This document shows, piece after piece, positions 11,159 through 22,320 of a DNA stretch of 34,804 nt. A model generated the notes under the pieces. The model was not told the DNA's origin. It searched no databases and saw only the letters and a program-made list of their open reading frames with translations. The translations under genes and the position numbers were made by a program. The DNA is from Haplomitrium mnioides (lineage: Eukaryota > Marchantiophyta > Haplomitriopsida > Calobryales). The stretch is taken from positions 1-34,804 of the forward strand of contig JBNGIS010018360.1 in assembly GCA_049999725.1 (NCBI GenBank). Reading direction: 5' to 3'. Within the stretch, counting starts at the first letter, position 1; every line of letters begins with the position of its first letter.

Positions 11159-12160
11159 TCATTTGACTTTGGCATCAGATTGTCTATTTTGTTGGTCAAA
11201 GTCTAATGGCAAGTGTTGGTGCCATATTAAGTTGTCCTCAAGCTTGGGTTGTACAACTTTGTTCTCTTGTAATAGATGCGGGAAAGATTCTTCAAAGAAT
11301 TGAGAGTCTGCGAATCGAGACCTAAACGCATCAAAGGTTGAAGGTTCAAGATATCGGATGATAGAAGGAGATTCAAAGCCAATGTATATGTCTTTTTGGC
11401 ATTGGGGTCCCATCTTTGTTTGATGGGGTCCTAAGATTGGGATAAGGACGAGGCAGTCAAATGTGAGAAGATGTGAGATATCTGAAGGAACTCCGGTTGC
11501 GAGTTGGTGTGGTGAATTTTGATTGAATGCAAATGGTTTGTAACACAGTAAGGATGTTGCGTGCATGACTGCGTGTCCCCAAGCTGTGGTGGGGAGGTTG
11601 GAGTTCAGAAGTAATGGTTTTGCTATTAGTTGTATTCTCCTGATAACAGATTCTACAATGCCATTTTGAAAGTGTACGTGTGGAATTGAATATTGGATAT
11701 CTTTGCCAAGAGATGTGCAAAAGTTTTCAAATGTTTGTGAGGAGAATTTTCTGGTGTTGTCCACTCTCAGATTTTTGATTAGGTAGTCAAAACATTGTGC
11801 CCAGAGTTTCAAGATTTGGGATAGAAGTTTTGAGAAGACCATGTTTTTGGTTGTGAGTAGAGATTCTTGTGACCATTTGGAAGATGTATCAATGGTAACT
11901 AGGAAGCATCAAAATGGTCCCGAAGGTGGATGGATAGGTCCACAGACATTAGCGTGGATTTTGTTGAGGAATCGAGGAGTCGTGATCACTGTTTTGTCGT
12001 GAGAGGGTGCAATTCTTAGTTTGCCTTGTGCGTATGCTAAGCATAGGGTATTCAATGGCAGTGGATGGGCGTTCTGTAGTATGCCTTTGCTGTCATTTTT
12101 GATACGGTAGGACATGTCTCAGTCAGGATGCCCCAAGCAGTTGTGCCATGTGAGAGTTGC
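11159..12160 (-). pseudogene. Copia integrase
   Basis: On the minus strand the zinc-binding end appears as TWHNCLGHP near 12130-12155. The core follows: HANVCGPIHPPSGPF (first catalytic Asp of HADxCGP replaced by Asn), LRVDNTRKF with the second Asp, and FQNGIVESVIRRI with the Glu (11842-11159 frame). The C-terminal part has TTAWGHAVMHA, FDCLVLIPI and KDIYIGFESPS. A stop after SGPF and a stop near 12116 break it. Confidence 0.88.
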
Positions 12161-12238
12161 AGAGACTGATGTCGTAGAGTCATGATATGAGTAGATTTTG
12201 GTAGTGTACAGTCCAAGTGGTGATAGCGAGAATGATTC

Positions 12239-12661
12239 TCATAAATCAAAGCTTGTTGCTGTTGGACTCATGATATGAAGGACTTCAATGTCTTGAAAGA
12301 ATCCGGTTTGAATGTGGAAATTGTTTTGTTGTATATCTCCAAAATCGATGAGGTTTCCGAATGCTATAGGTGCATAAATTGGGGATGAGATATCCAATCT
12401 AGTACCATTTGAAAAGAGTATGGTGGCTAGACCATGTCCTTCTTCAATTTGGTTGTGGCCAGTGATCGTGATCATAGGCTTGAAAGATGGTTTAATCAAT
12501 AAGAAGTATTTTTGGTCTTCCAATATGGTGTGCAAAGATCCGCTATCTACAATGCAAGTTATCTTGGATTTGTTGTCCCGGTTTGGCAGAGAGGGATGAG
12601 TCATGTGACTCTCAGGATGTAGATCATACGATGGATATTCATCCATGTCTGTCAATTCCAA
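12239..12661 (-). pseudogene. Copia aspartic protease
   Basis: A 140-residue stretch with ITCIVDSGSLHTI, the catalytic DSG of retroviral-type proteases, followed by ITGHNQIEEGHGLATILF and the hydrophobic stretch leading to integrase. Catalytic residues look intact. It lies between the gag zinc knuckle and integrase, and must dimerise in a working element. Confidence 0.8.
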
Positions 12662-12739
12662 TAGGTTGTCGTGTACCTTTCTATTGTGAGGTTTAGTGCT
12701 TTGTTGGTATGGTCTCGCTAGGTACGTGGATACCTTGCA

Positions 12740-13614
12740 AGTAGGTTGGGTGTAGCCATGTATGCCACAACAATTGCAGGTTGTCTGCGGTTGGCGTGGG
12801 TAAGAATGAATTCGTCAACCTATATTGGATTGTCTGCCTCCTTTGTTGGTCCATGTGCATTATTGAGCGCGTTCTGACGTCGTTGATGTGTGATGTTTGA
12901 TACGTTGATCCCTATTATTGGGGGTTGGAGGTCAATTGGTGTTCGGGTGGGTAGTTCTCCCTCTAAGTCTGGAGTGTCCCCTTCCTCTGTCTTTGAAACA
13001 ATTTTTGTTTTTAGAACGGGGATATTGTCCAAACCATGTAAAGTGTGATTCAAGGTTCTATGGAGGTGCGGCAGACCCGAGGGGTTGTTTCTTTTCATTT
13101 TCCACAAGGAGGAGTTGATGCTTTTCAGCTAGTAGGATGTATGCTATGAGTTCAGAATATCGGGTGAATTGCATGTTGTGAAATTGTGATGCCAAAATGA
13201 GATTGCTCATAGGGAAAGTTGATAGAGTCTTCTCTATTTGCTCTTCGTTAGTCACAGGGTGACCATAGATTGCCAATTATGAGACAATGCAGAACAACTT
13301 GCTGTTGTAATTGACTATGGACATGTGATCTTGAATGTGGAGATTAATCCAGTTGTGTCTCGCTACAGGGAGCAATGTACTTGTCAGATGGTCAAATCGG
13401 AGTTTCAGTTCTTCCCAAAGTAGGTGGAGACTATAATAGTTCAGGTATTGGAGTCTCAGTGTTTCCACCAAATGGTGTCGAATTAGGATGAGGGCTCTGG
13501 CTGCATCATGAGGTTTATGTCATTGTCTGTGTTGAGTATATCGTGGATGCCCTTGGATGTCAGGTATGTTGTGACATCTAGTGACCATGATGAGTAATTG
13601 GAGCCATGAGCCAT
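12740..13614 (-). pseudogene. Copia gag (UBN2-type) with damaged zinc knuckle
   Basis: Starts at ATG 13614-13612 with MAHGSNYSSWSLDVTTYL, the typical copia gag opening. It continues through ELKLRFDHLTSTLLPVARH, NSKLFCIVS, EQIEKTLSTFPMSNLIL and YSELIAYILLAEKHQLLL, the UBN2 capsid-like pattern. A basic region leads to CNCCGIHGYTQPTC near 12740-12785, a zinc knuckle in which the usual His is Tyr (CAT to TAT). Stops near 13276, 13480 and 12840 and frameshifts break the frame. Confidence 0.8.
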
Positions 13615-14934
13615 CCAATCTGAGTGCCTAGAGTTTCAGAGATGCTACAAATGCCATTTGCAGATCTATGCTCTGTTTTTGCTAAGAATACCTGTGAATA
13701 CATAAGAGGAACTACAATGTCTGGCGAATCCAGCGATTGGATCAGGTCAGTGACTGTTCTGTACTTTGTACAAATTGGTGATGGGTCCAAAATTTTGTCA
13801 ATCATACACTCATATACCTTTTTTATGTTTTCTACTTTAAGCAAAAAAATGAAAATCTGAAATGAAAAACATAAAAGAATCAACTGAATGCAAGTCAATT
13901 GATATCTACTACCAAAAAGTAAATGAGAAATTGATATTGCTAATAGATAAGGAAACTGCCCTGTATAAATGTGTATCTACTCCTATTGGTATGTCTATAG
14001 CATGCCTCCAAGAACTTTTCCTTGTGTGAGTCTAGTTCCTTGATCGTTGTTGTGCCGCTCTGCAATGCTGATTCTAGAGAAAAAGAAGAAATAAAAGTGT
14101 TGCACATATGGCCAGGTAGAGGGTTTAGCTTGTGGAGGTAATAGGGGTCAAGTTTTTTGTTAGTAAGAGTTGCTTGTAGTCTCTCTGAGAAGTATTTCAG
14201 AATCAAAGGGTGTTTCCTTTGTGAAGGTTAGATTTGTTCAAAGAAAAGAATCAATCAAAATTAATCAAGAGGTGGGTTGAAGAGATTGAATCTTGAAGTT
14301 TTGGAACATAAGAACTTGAAGTGGCAAGATGCAGTGTTGCCTTTGTGTTGAATGTCAATATAGCTACGTCTAGCAGCCTTTGTGAAGGTGTCTCTCATCG
14401 AAAGTATATGTGACTGTGTCGTGATTTGGAGAAGAGTCGAAGTCCCTGGAGTCTTCGTTGCTACATAGAAAGGTGAGTTGAACTTGGGCACTATGAGAGT
14501 AGATAAAGACAAGTAGATTGTCATTGAGTGACAGTAGAGAACCACAAGCAGGAAAGAAGGTGTAAACCAAGAAAGAAGATTGAACAATGAGATAGTGGTA
14601 AACTCGTGTGTACACGTTGGTACTGTCGCCTGTGTTGGATGGTTCCTAGCAAAGAGAAGGAGAAAAACACAAATCTTATGAAGAACCATGAGCAGAAAGA
14701 AAGAGTTTAGCAATGGAAACAGGAAAAAGGGAAATACAACCTAGTAGATGTTGTTGTCGGAGAGTAAGGAGGATGGGTAGCTTTAGTCTGTCATAGGCGA
14801 GAGACAAAGGCAAGCAAGAGTGATGCAATGTTAGTCGACTACACGCGTTACCAAAATGCTGCAGGTTGGGCTGTGGACGACAAAGAGAGAAAAGGTCGAA
14901 GAGGTGTTGCGGTAGCTGAGCGCTCGGAGCTGTT
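13615..14934. other. Region upstream of the copia gag, no gene recognised
   Basis: Should contain the copia leader and 5' LTR, but I find neither a TGTTATAGAGACA match nor a tRNA-Met-like primer site. Open frames here (such as 14261-14713 and 13940-14206 on the minus strand) are overlapping, low in information, and resemble nothing I know. Confidence 0.45.
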
Positions 14935-15325
14935 TATGTGTTTGCAAGATACTCACAACCATCTTGTTATTACTGAAAATCATTAAAAACAATATGTTGA
15001 TAAGCATAATCATGATTTTTCTTATGTTTTTGGTGACCACGTTGTGCTCTTTACTCACAATCTTCCCTTGTCTTTAGATACTCAAGTTTGTAAGTTATCT
15101 CTAACTTGGATTGGTCTTTTCTCTATTTTCCAAGTTATTTCTCATATTTCTTACAAACTTGATCTTCCTCTTCATGTAAAGATTCATTCTAGATTTAACA
15201 TCTTTAAATTTAAGCCTTTTGTTGCTAGCTCATCTACTTTTCCAAATCGTACTCAAAATCCTCCTCTAAGTACAGTTCTTGATGATCATAAAGAATATCA
15301 AGTAGATATTATTTTGGCAAAATGA
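14935..15325 (+). pseudogene. Ty3/gypsy integrase C-terminus, copy 1
   Basis: Reads DKHNHDFSYVFGDHVVLFT, then LPLSLDTQVCKLSLTWIGLF, then ISHISYKLDLPLHVKIHSRF, then DDHKEYQVDIILAK. This is the GPY/F-type module of gypsy integrases (GDxVLL..KL...WIGPF...AYxLxLP...IHxxFH..), followed by a chromodomain-like EYxVxxIL start. It is truncated at both sides. A second copy of the same module starts near 15840. Confidence 0.8.
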
Positions 15326-15539
15326 GTAGTAAAGCAAGAGCAAGACTCATAAGTTCAATATTTGGGTTAACTACAATTATGGTGTTTGTAGATAAACTCA
15401 ACAAAAAAATTTCTTTTAACACCAACAATGAACACACTAGATGTTATAAAATTGGAGACCATTTACTTTGATATTGCTTTTTTGTCATCATGGAATGCCC
15501 AACGTGTTAAATATCTCATAAGGATGTATGATTCATTGG

Positions 15540-16172
15540 AAAACTTTGGCAAGAATTGTTCAAGTTTTTAAATACCAAGCTATCTATGTCCACTACATAT
15601 CATACATAAGTAGATGGTTAAATGGACCATAGTAATCATATTGTGAGGGACATGCTTTGAGCATTTATCAATGTTTATCACACCAATTAGGATAGTTTCT
15701 TACCAATTGTAGAATTTGCCTACAACAACTTCAAACAAGCAAGTACTGGATTTTATCCTTTCTTTTTTAGTTCCGGTCAACATCTTCTTGTTCTTAATAG
15801 TTTTTTTCTCTCTCCTCTTGCAATGCTCCAATTATTTCCATATTTTTTTCTTGCTTTTCTTTATCTTTGCAAGATGCTTGCAACCATCTTGCTATTTCTC
15901 AAAATTAGCAAACACAATATGACGATAAATATCAACGTGATTTCTTTTATGTTTTTGGTGACCAAGGTATACTCTCTACTCAAAATCTTCCATTGTCTTT
16001 AGACATCCAATTTTGTAAGCTATCTCCAGCTTAGACTGGTCATTTCTCTATTTCTCAAGTTTTTCCCTCTATTGCTTACAAACTTGATCTTCTTCTTAAT
16101 ATGAAGAATCATTGTAAGCCCTCTCCTTCCTTTCTTAACACTTCTTTACAACACAAACACAACCAAAAAAGG
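15540..16172 (+). pseudogene. Ty3/gypsy integrase core end and C-terminus, copy 2
   Basis: From 15547 the frame reads WQELFKFLNTKLSMSTTYH, then after stops DMLxAFINVYHTN and PIVEFAYNNFKQASTGFYPF, the region of gypsy integrase around the catalytic Glu. The Glu lies in a stretch with TAA at two Gln positions, TGA at an Arg position and TAG at a Trp position. From about 15865 a diverged second copy of the GDxVLL module in 14935-15325 follows. Downstream the match fades by 16170. Confidence 0.75.
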
Positions 16173-16318
16173 TTGATTGTAGACAAGGTTCTTTCAATGA
16201 AGAGACTTTGCACCTAGCTATCTTAAATCTCTCTTTTGAACAATTGAATACAATGATCGCCTTTATTGATACCAATTGAGATACACCTACAGGTTGTCTC
16301 CTCCAATATAAAAATACA

Positions 16319-16346
16319 CCAAACACACACACACACACATACACTT
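16319..16346. repeat. (AC)n microsatellite
   Basis: An uninterrupted AC run of about 20 bases flanked by CCAAAC and ATACAC. Confidence 0.9.
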
Positions 16347-17859
16347 TCATAGATCACACAAGGACCTACAAGCTAATTCACCATAAGCTAGGTAGTTTTA
16401 CTTTCACATCCGCATAACAAGGAAGTTGTAAATTTTCCTTCCACAACTAGAAGACAACTCTCACAACTGCTAGATCTCACTCCACACCTTAGATATCACC
16501 CAAACACCCTAATAAGCTTTGCTCCATCAAACCTATAGAGCTATGGCTAAAGATTGACACCCACTTAAAGGAGACAACACACTCGACTCTTGTGTAAGAC
16601 ACGTTCGATTCAGATATGAATCCTCACCAAGCTCACTCATGTATCAAGGACTATCTTTGGGTTGCTATTGCGTACCTTGATCTCAAACAACCAAAAGAAA
16701 CATAAGCAAGCTCTCCTACCTACCTTGTGATCTGAAGTGAAGACCAAAGTTTATGAACTCTATAGAAAGATTGCTCTTGAAACTCAAAGCACCCTTTGGA
16801 TGATGAATCCACCTACTACTGCCTAGCTCTTAGCACCCCAACATCAAATCTTGTTGCAGCATAGTCCACTCAACCCCCAAGTAACTCTTTAGCCTTCAAT
16901 CTGCAATATCTAGTCCACCCCCACGAACATGCACTCCTCTCTAGCATGTCTATGCTTTTCTAAGCTCAAACCTCACACAAAGATTCTTGAACTCATTGTT
17001 TTAGTGAAATTTCACCTCCCAAGTGAAAGCGTCTCAACCATATATCTCAAAAATCCATCCATGATTGCAAATGAACGATGCTCCTTTCGTACAATACTAT
17101 CCTTCTAATTAGTCAAGTTAGGTTTGTCTCAATCTCGTGTACTCAAAGAAAGTCTATTATAAAGCTTGAACAGAATAGTGTAGGCTCTATACATCCCCTT
17201 GACATCCTTAGCTACTTAAAACCCTAAAGCTGTAGGGAGATGATTATTCGACAACTGATATGTTCCTTTGTTCAAAGAACCAAAATATGTCTTTGGTGTT
17301 ATTAGAACCACCTCAATCTCTTCTTTCCAAGAAATGTCTGTGCAGCCTGATTGGATTAGTATAGGCTTGTCAATTTTCCTATGAATGCTTACTGGTTGGC
17401 CATGTTCTAGACTCCACTTTTCTATTTAGTTCTACGTGAGGGTGTTATAGAAATTACAGATAGGGTTTAAAATAGAAGGTTAGAGGCTTGATTTAGCCTT
17501 CAAATTCAGCTAGTTTTGCTCTTGTACTGTGGTCGAGACCCAAGATCTAGAGATTATAACCTGCCCAACACACAGAAAGCCAAGAAAATTCACCATTTTT
17601 ATTATAATGGACAAATTCCATGCCAACATAACTCTTCTTTTGAATTGTACAGTGACTCTGCAAACACTTCTCGTTAACTAGGTCTTACTTGCCTTCTTCT
17701 TTGGTTGGTGCTCCTTCCTCTCCTTGCTGGCTAATACATGTACCTCATAAAGACTCAACTCACACAATACAAAGCCAAACACACACAAAAACCAAGGATG
17801 ACCCTCACAACTGCCCTCCTATTATTTGGTAAAACCCCTTTTTTTACGCCTCTTCTTTG
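16347..17859. other. Non-coding stretch, probably 3' end or LTR of the following gypsy element
   Basis: No domain or long frame is recognisable on either strand. Because it lies 3' of the minus-strand gypsy Pol at 17860-20820, it probably contains that element's 3' non-coding region and LTR. I could not match it to the region right of 20820, so no LTR pair is claimed. Confidence 0.35.
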
Positions 17860-18080
17860 TGATAGTATCGCTTCAGCATGTCATAATGAACATGGTTGGC
17901 TATGTGTTCCCTCATGAGGCTTCTCAACTCCACTAATCTATTCTTGTGTAGCATTCTCACTCTGTAAGGGCCCATCCACCTGGTATGTAACTTCCTTGAG
18001 AAGTGCAGGAACTGACTATCATACAGTAAAACCAGATCTCTTACCCCAAACTCTGTCAGTTTTAATTTTTTGTCATGTTG
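17860..18080 (-). pseudogene. Gypsy 1 integrase C-terminal module
   Basis: Reads KLTEFGVRDLVLLYDSQF, then FSRKLHTRWMGPYRVRML, then MREHIANHVHYDMLKRYY. This matches the gypsy pattern GDLVLLYDSxF..xKLxxRWxGPYxV followed by NxxxLKxYY. It lies just 3' of the integrase core in the expected order. Confidence 0.8.
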
Positions 18081-18254
18081 TTGTTTGGTTAGCTATTGTT
18101 GGTGTTCTAGCCATTCTCGTGTTGCTTCTCTGGTTTCTTCCAAGGCTTCCAACTAATTGACCCTCTCCATGGGATTCAAATCCTCCTACGTCTTGTCCCC
18201 AACTGTGACCCTTATTGTAGGTACTTCAATATCCACTGAAACCAGTGAATTTTG

Positions 18255-18880
18255 TCAAAAGACTAGAAAGTAATGGCAATGGCTTGTGGTGCTCTTATAA
18301 GTGAGGTTATAAGCATAGGTTGCAGTCAACAATTTTAGATCCCAATCCACTTTATTTGCTACCGGAGGTGTGTTCAAGATCTTATCTATAATACCATTAG
18401 CCTTCTCCGTCAATCCATTAACCTTTGCGTGATAGGATGTGGCTCTCTTATGCTTGACAAGGTATCTCTTTGTGAGCTCATGGATGACCTGATTGATAAA
18501 GTGTGTGCCCTGGTCACTTACCAATTCTAGAGCTGAGTGGAATCGATTGAAAATCTGCTCTTAAAATAATAGAGTCACTGTTTGGGCATCATCTTTCTTG
18601 GTTGCCCTAGCCTCAACCCACTTCATGGCATAGTCTATAGAGAGGAGTATATATCTATTCCTCCATCTGGTGGAAGGTGTGACTGGTCTAATGAAGTCAA
18701 CTCTCCACTTCTCAAAGGGAGCAAAGAGGATGATCATCACCAAGGGATGGTATTGGGATGTTGCAGGTCTTCCTGTCTTTTGGTATGCATCACACCTCTT
18801 TACAAAGAATGAACATCCCACCAATACCTTACATTCATAATCTTCCATACTATAATTTCTACAACAAAATGTCCTCATGC
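18255..18880 (-). pseudogene. Gypsy 1 integrase core
   Basis: The three catalytic positions are all visible: SIDYAMKWVEA for the first Asp, LVSDQGTHFINQ for the second, and VNGLTEKANGIIDKIL for the Glu. CDAYQKTGRP upstream corresponds to the second Cys pair of the HHCC zinc finger, with the second Cys changed to Tyr. A TAA near 18560 separates two frames, and the right part ends in a stop around 18255. Confidence 0.88.
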
Positions 18881-18887
18881 CTCCTCT

Positions 18888-19118
18888 TCATGCATAGCTT
18901 GCATCACCACCGTTGACCAGTCTTTCTCCAAACACATGTGTATCTGCCCATCCATCCACTACCTGTGCAAGATGCCTTTGATCATGAAGTATGGCCATAC
19001 CTTTTGGAAAAACACTATCACCACTTTTGCCATCCATCCACGTGGTACCTTTGCTTTTACTAGGAATTGGATGATGCATGTATGCTCCAAAAGTATCCCT
19101 TCTTTGATGTGAAACCAA
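18888..19118 (-). pseudogene. Gypsy 1 RNase H-integrase connection
   Basis: The informative frame reads MVWxCMEKDW-like sequence ending KDWSTVVMQAMHEEEA, a TGA, then GHFVVEIIVWKI. This is the His pair of the integrase zinc finger (HE..AGGHF). The longest open frame on this strand here is a different, uninformative frame, so frameshifts are present. Confidence 0.6.
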
Positions 19119-19192
19119 TCTTCATCTAGGAAGTCATCTTGCTTTCTTTCCTTGTTGGGCAGGCCGCCAATTTGGAAGAGGAAATCTGCATT

Positions 19193-19489
19193 CTAGTGCT
19201 TCTTCCCTAACTTGATGCGCACCTCAAAATCAAACTTTTGCAACAAAAGCATCCACCTCACTATTTGATATGTTAGGTGTGGCTTGTTTACCATATACTT
19301 CAGCACGTTGTAGTTGGTATAAAATAAAACTTTGTAGTGCGGCAAGTAGTGTTGGAATTTTTTAAGTGCATAGATAATCCCAAGAGCCTTCCGGTCAGTG
19401 GCTAAATAAATTTTCTCTACAGTTGAGAGCAACCAGCTTGCAAAGTAGATGGGATGATCTCTTCCCTCTACATCCAGTTGGCTCAACAC
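19193..19489 (-). pseudogene. Gypsy 1 RNase H
   Basis: HPIYFASWLLSTVEKIYLAT is followed by DRKALGIIYALKKFQHYLPH, FYTNYNVLKYMVNKPHLTYQ and IVRWMLLLQKFDFEVRIKLG. This is the standard gypsy RNase H pattern (PIYFASRxLS..E.NY..T.RE.L..V.A..KFRHYL......D...L..L..K......R...LL..F.F). Confidence 0.88.
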
Positions 19490-19678
19490 TGCGCCGATAC
19501 AAAATCCTTACACATCTATTATCACATGGAACTCTTTAGACTAGTTTGGTGGCACTAGAACTAGGGCATTTGCCAGTCTTTTCTTCAACTCATTGAAACA
19601 TGACATCTTGGGCTTGGTTGGTTCAAAATCACTGCCACTCTTCACCATCTTCATCAAGTGATAGGCCACCAAAGCAAA

Positions 19679-20090
19679 CTAGAGGATAAACCATCTATAG
19701 TAACCAACACCACCTAAAAATCCCTCCACCTCTACTAGGTAGGTGAGGAAGGCCACACCCAACAATACTACCACTCTTTCCTGGTCGACCTCAATCCCTC
19801 TTTTGGACACCTTGTATCCCAACAATATCCCCTCCTTCACTGCGAAGAAGCACTTACCTCGGTGCAAGTGCAAGCTTGTCTCTCTGCAGCATTGGAGAGT
19901 AAACTTGACATTCTCATCATGTTTTTTCACCTTCCCATACACCACAAAGTCATCATGAAAGTTTCCAAAAATTTCCTCAAGTGGTCATGAAAAGTATTCA
20001 TCATTAGTCGTTGAAATGTTCTTGATGCATTGCACAACCCAAAAGGCATTCTCTCCACTTTATTATGTGTCGTGAAGTGTGGCTAAATTT
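19679..20090 (-). pseudogene. Gypsy 1 reverse transcriptase fragment
   Basis: Contains VERMPFGLCNASRTFQRLMM near 20060-20000, then FHDDFVVYGKVKKHDENVK with the catalytic Asp pair as FHDD, then LHRGKCFFAVKEGILLGYKV and VEVEGFLGGVGYYRWFI. These are RT motifs B to E plus connection. A frameshift falls between the MPFG block and FHDD near 19960-19990. Confidence 0.85.
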
Positions 20091-20399
20091 CTTGGTTGGC
20101 CACTTTTTTACGTGTTGGTTACGTCCTTCCTCTCATATAGGTCTGCCTCCGTCATGTTGCTGACCAATTGGACCCAATAGGCATCATCTACTTTTGATTC
20201 TTCTTCTACTGACTAGTCAATGTCATACACTTGGTCCTTTGAGGTTTCTCCTTCATGCACCATTGGCTCATAATGGGGGACAGTCCTTGCTTGTCCAATT
20301 ACTAAGGTGGAATCACTCTAGTTGTGCATTATTTTGGCTCCGTACAACAAAGGTCTGCCTATCAAAACAAGGTACGATGATATTTAGGTTGGGCTCATC

Positions 20400-20820
20400 A
20401 CTAGGTAGTCTAGGAAGAGCTCTTTTCCCCCAATCACAGTCGCGGTATGCAACAAGGCACCCAATGGTTTGACCCTAGACCTATCGGCCAATTGCATAAT
20501 ACTTTTTGTGGCTAAAAGGTCCTAAAGCACAAACGGTGGGCAGTGTCCTCCACCATGATGTTCAGCCTTGCCCCACCATCCACTAGGACCAAGGATAGTG
20601 TGCATCTTGCGATCTAGATGTCTATCTTTGATGCCTCACTGTCTTTGCAGACCATTTGCAGCTTTGCATTGGTGTCCACAGTAGGCAGCCTCCTCCTCCT
20701 TCAAGGGCCTATTAGCAACTCCTTGAGCTGCCTCCAATATACATTACTACCTTTAATTAATTGCCCTATTGTGGTTATGATAGGGAAATCTCTCATATCC
20801 TTGTGAATGCTATAAGGGTT
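20400..20820 (-). pseudogene. Gypsy 1 aspartic protease region
   Basis: LVLVDGGARLNIMVEDTAHR starts near 20590; the catalytic triplet is DGG at 20580-20572, where other proteases have DSG or DTG. DGGA is usual in some plant gypsy lineages, so this need not be a lesion. Downstream come IMQLADRSRVKPLGALLHTA and SYLVLIGRPLL, the second half of the fold, in a shifted frame. Confidence 0.7.
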
Positions 20821-21939
20821 TCTAGTTGGTTCCCTTCATTGCATTGTTGATGTGTTGATCTATTGTAATTTATTGGCATCATTTAGGGTCAAAAAACTCT
20901 GGTCCAATGTCGAACCCACAAGAAATAGAGAGATTGATTGTTGTTTTTTTTGTTATGTTTTTTCTCACTTTTAGTTGTTGTGAAGGACAACTAAATCTAA
21001 AATCCTCAAACCCAACCTAATGGATCTGGTTAAACCTTTTCCTCACACTCACTCACTCACTCACTTGCTCATTGCTAACATATTCTACATTGACACTCGG
21101 ACCTCTTTCCACTATCTTCTAGCCTCTACTAGCTCAAGTTTGGACACAAGTTACTCCATGAGACTAGAATTTCCAAGTGAAGCACTCTTCTTAAGTAGGC
21201 TTTAAGCTAAGAAAGGTGGAGATCCTTCATACGCAGACTTGCATGGGAAGTCTATGCACAGCCCTCGCTCTTTCCTTGCACTCCTTGTTGCGATTACCTC
21301 TCAAAACATCCCCACATATTCACAGTTAGAAATTCAGCACATAGACTCAATAGTAGAATACATCCAAGTACCCCCTGGCTTGCCTTTCTCTAGTGCAATC
21401 TTTCTGTTTATTTACAAACTTGGAATTTGTCTTGCTCCTCTCATCCCAGCCTGCACTCAAATTCATGTTAATGCACACATTTTTCTCCCTCCCGATAATG
21501 CAATTTCACTCCTAGGATGAGAGGATCTCAAGAAAAATTTTAACTTGATTGACATGAAGAACAAAATTTTTCAATGAGATACATTTTCCCCAACAAAGGG
21601 AGGACCTTGCTACAGGTCTTATACCTCTTCCCTGCATTTAACAGATTCCTAACTAATTAACTGCACCTAACTAATTTAACTACATGATAACTACTTTAAT
21701 ATTTGTTCATGTCATCACGCTAAGAAACTTAAACTAGCCTATCTGCTATAGCTATCTACAAGCTAAAATTGTGTAATAACATCATTTAAGATTTAGCCCT
21801 ACATTCTTCTACATTTCTTGTCACATTGCGCTCACACAAGTCTCTTAAGAGAACCTAACTGCTACTTCCTCAATCTCTTTTCTGATTCAACTTCCCTTTT
21901 AACTAGAACTAATACTAGCAATTGTTACTACTTCAAACT
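20821..21939. other. Non-coding region with a (CACT)n microsatellite
   Basis: No recognisable gag or other gene. 21043-21064 is a short (CACT)n tract. The short + strand frames (21239-21520, 21818-22093) overlap nothing known and have the composition of repeat DNA. Confidence 0.5.
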
Positions 21940-22320
21940 TTCACTGACTCCAATCAAACTTACTATCAAACTTTCACACTTCTATAGAGCTTTAGTCAAA
22001 CTTTCAGCTCTAGTCAAACTTTGGAGCTTTCAAATTTGCACCTCCTTCTCAATCAAACTTTCTGATTCCCGTCTAATCCGATCAAACTTTTGACTTGCTT
22101 CTTTCTCCTTCGATTGAACTTTGTGATTGCTGCCGATCTGATCAGAGTTTTAAACATGCTCTTCCAAATTGATTATGTACTTGCAACTTCTCTTTCGATC
22201 AAACTTTCAAAGTGCTTCCGATCAAACTTTCAAATTTGCAGCCGCTCTAATCAAATTTTCAAACTCGTTGCCAATTTGATCAAACTTTTGAATTTGCAGC
22301 TTCTGAACAATGCTTTGCGT
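21940..22320 (+). repeat. Degenerate tandem array of GATCAAACTTTC units
   Basis: At least ten imperfect copies of (C)GATCAAACTTTCAAATTTGC occur, for instance near 21953, 21995, 22012, 22050, 22080, 22112, 22139, 22196, 22218 and 22278. Spacing is irregular at about 20-60 bases. It fakes a Leu/Ile/Ser-rich open frame. It lies between the two gypsy remnants and could be part of an LTR or a local satellite. Confidence 0.65.

Larger units (their letters stand above)
8201..13614 (-). mobile_element. Ty1/copia retrotransposon, decayed, near full domain order
   Basis: Read on the minus strand the order is gag (13614-12740), protease (12661-12239), integrase (about 12160-11159), linker (11128-10886), RT (10618-9231), RNase H (9220-8650) and polypurine tract (8217-8209), which is the copia order with integrase before RT. 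All domains carry stops or frameshifts. A CTCCCCTTT block followed leftward by TATAACA marks the tract and 3' LTR start. I could not find the 5' LTR or a tRNA primer site right of 13614, so the element is truncated or too eroded there. A tandem array interrupts RT. Confidence 0.9.
17860..20820 (-). mobile_element. Ty3/gypsy Pol remnant (protease, RT, RNase H, integrase)
   Basis: Read on the minus strand the order is protease (about 20700-20400), a short RT piece (20090-19679), RNase H (19489-19193), integrase zinc-binding part (about 19010-18780), integrase core (18780-18255) and the integrase C-terminal module (18080-17860). The gypsy order, with integrase last, is clear. Most of the RT fingers are missing between protease and MPFGLCN. 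Frameshifts and stops are frequent. No gag is recognisable to the right. Confidence 0.88.

Noticed and set aside
14261-14713. 150-codon minus-strand frame
   Set aside because: Ser/Thr/Leu-rich, overlapped by another frame on the same strand, no family match, no codon or domain signal.
20569-20580. DGG in place of DSG/DTG as a lethal protease mutation
   Set aside because: DGGA is usual in some plant gypsy lineages, so it is probably the normal motif.
20194-21520. Several + strand frames of 60-93 codons
   Set aside because: The left ones are antisense shadows of gypsy protease and RT; the right ones lie in repeat-like DNA without any recognisable motif.
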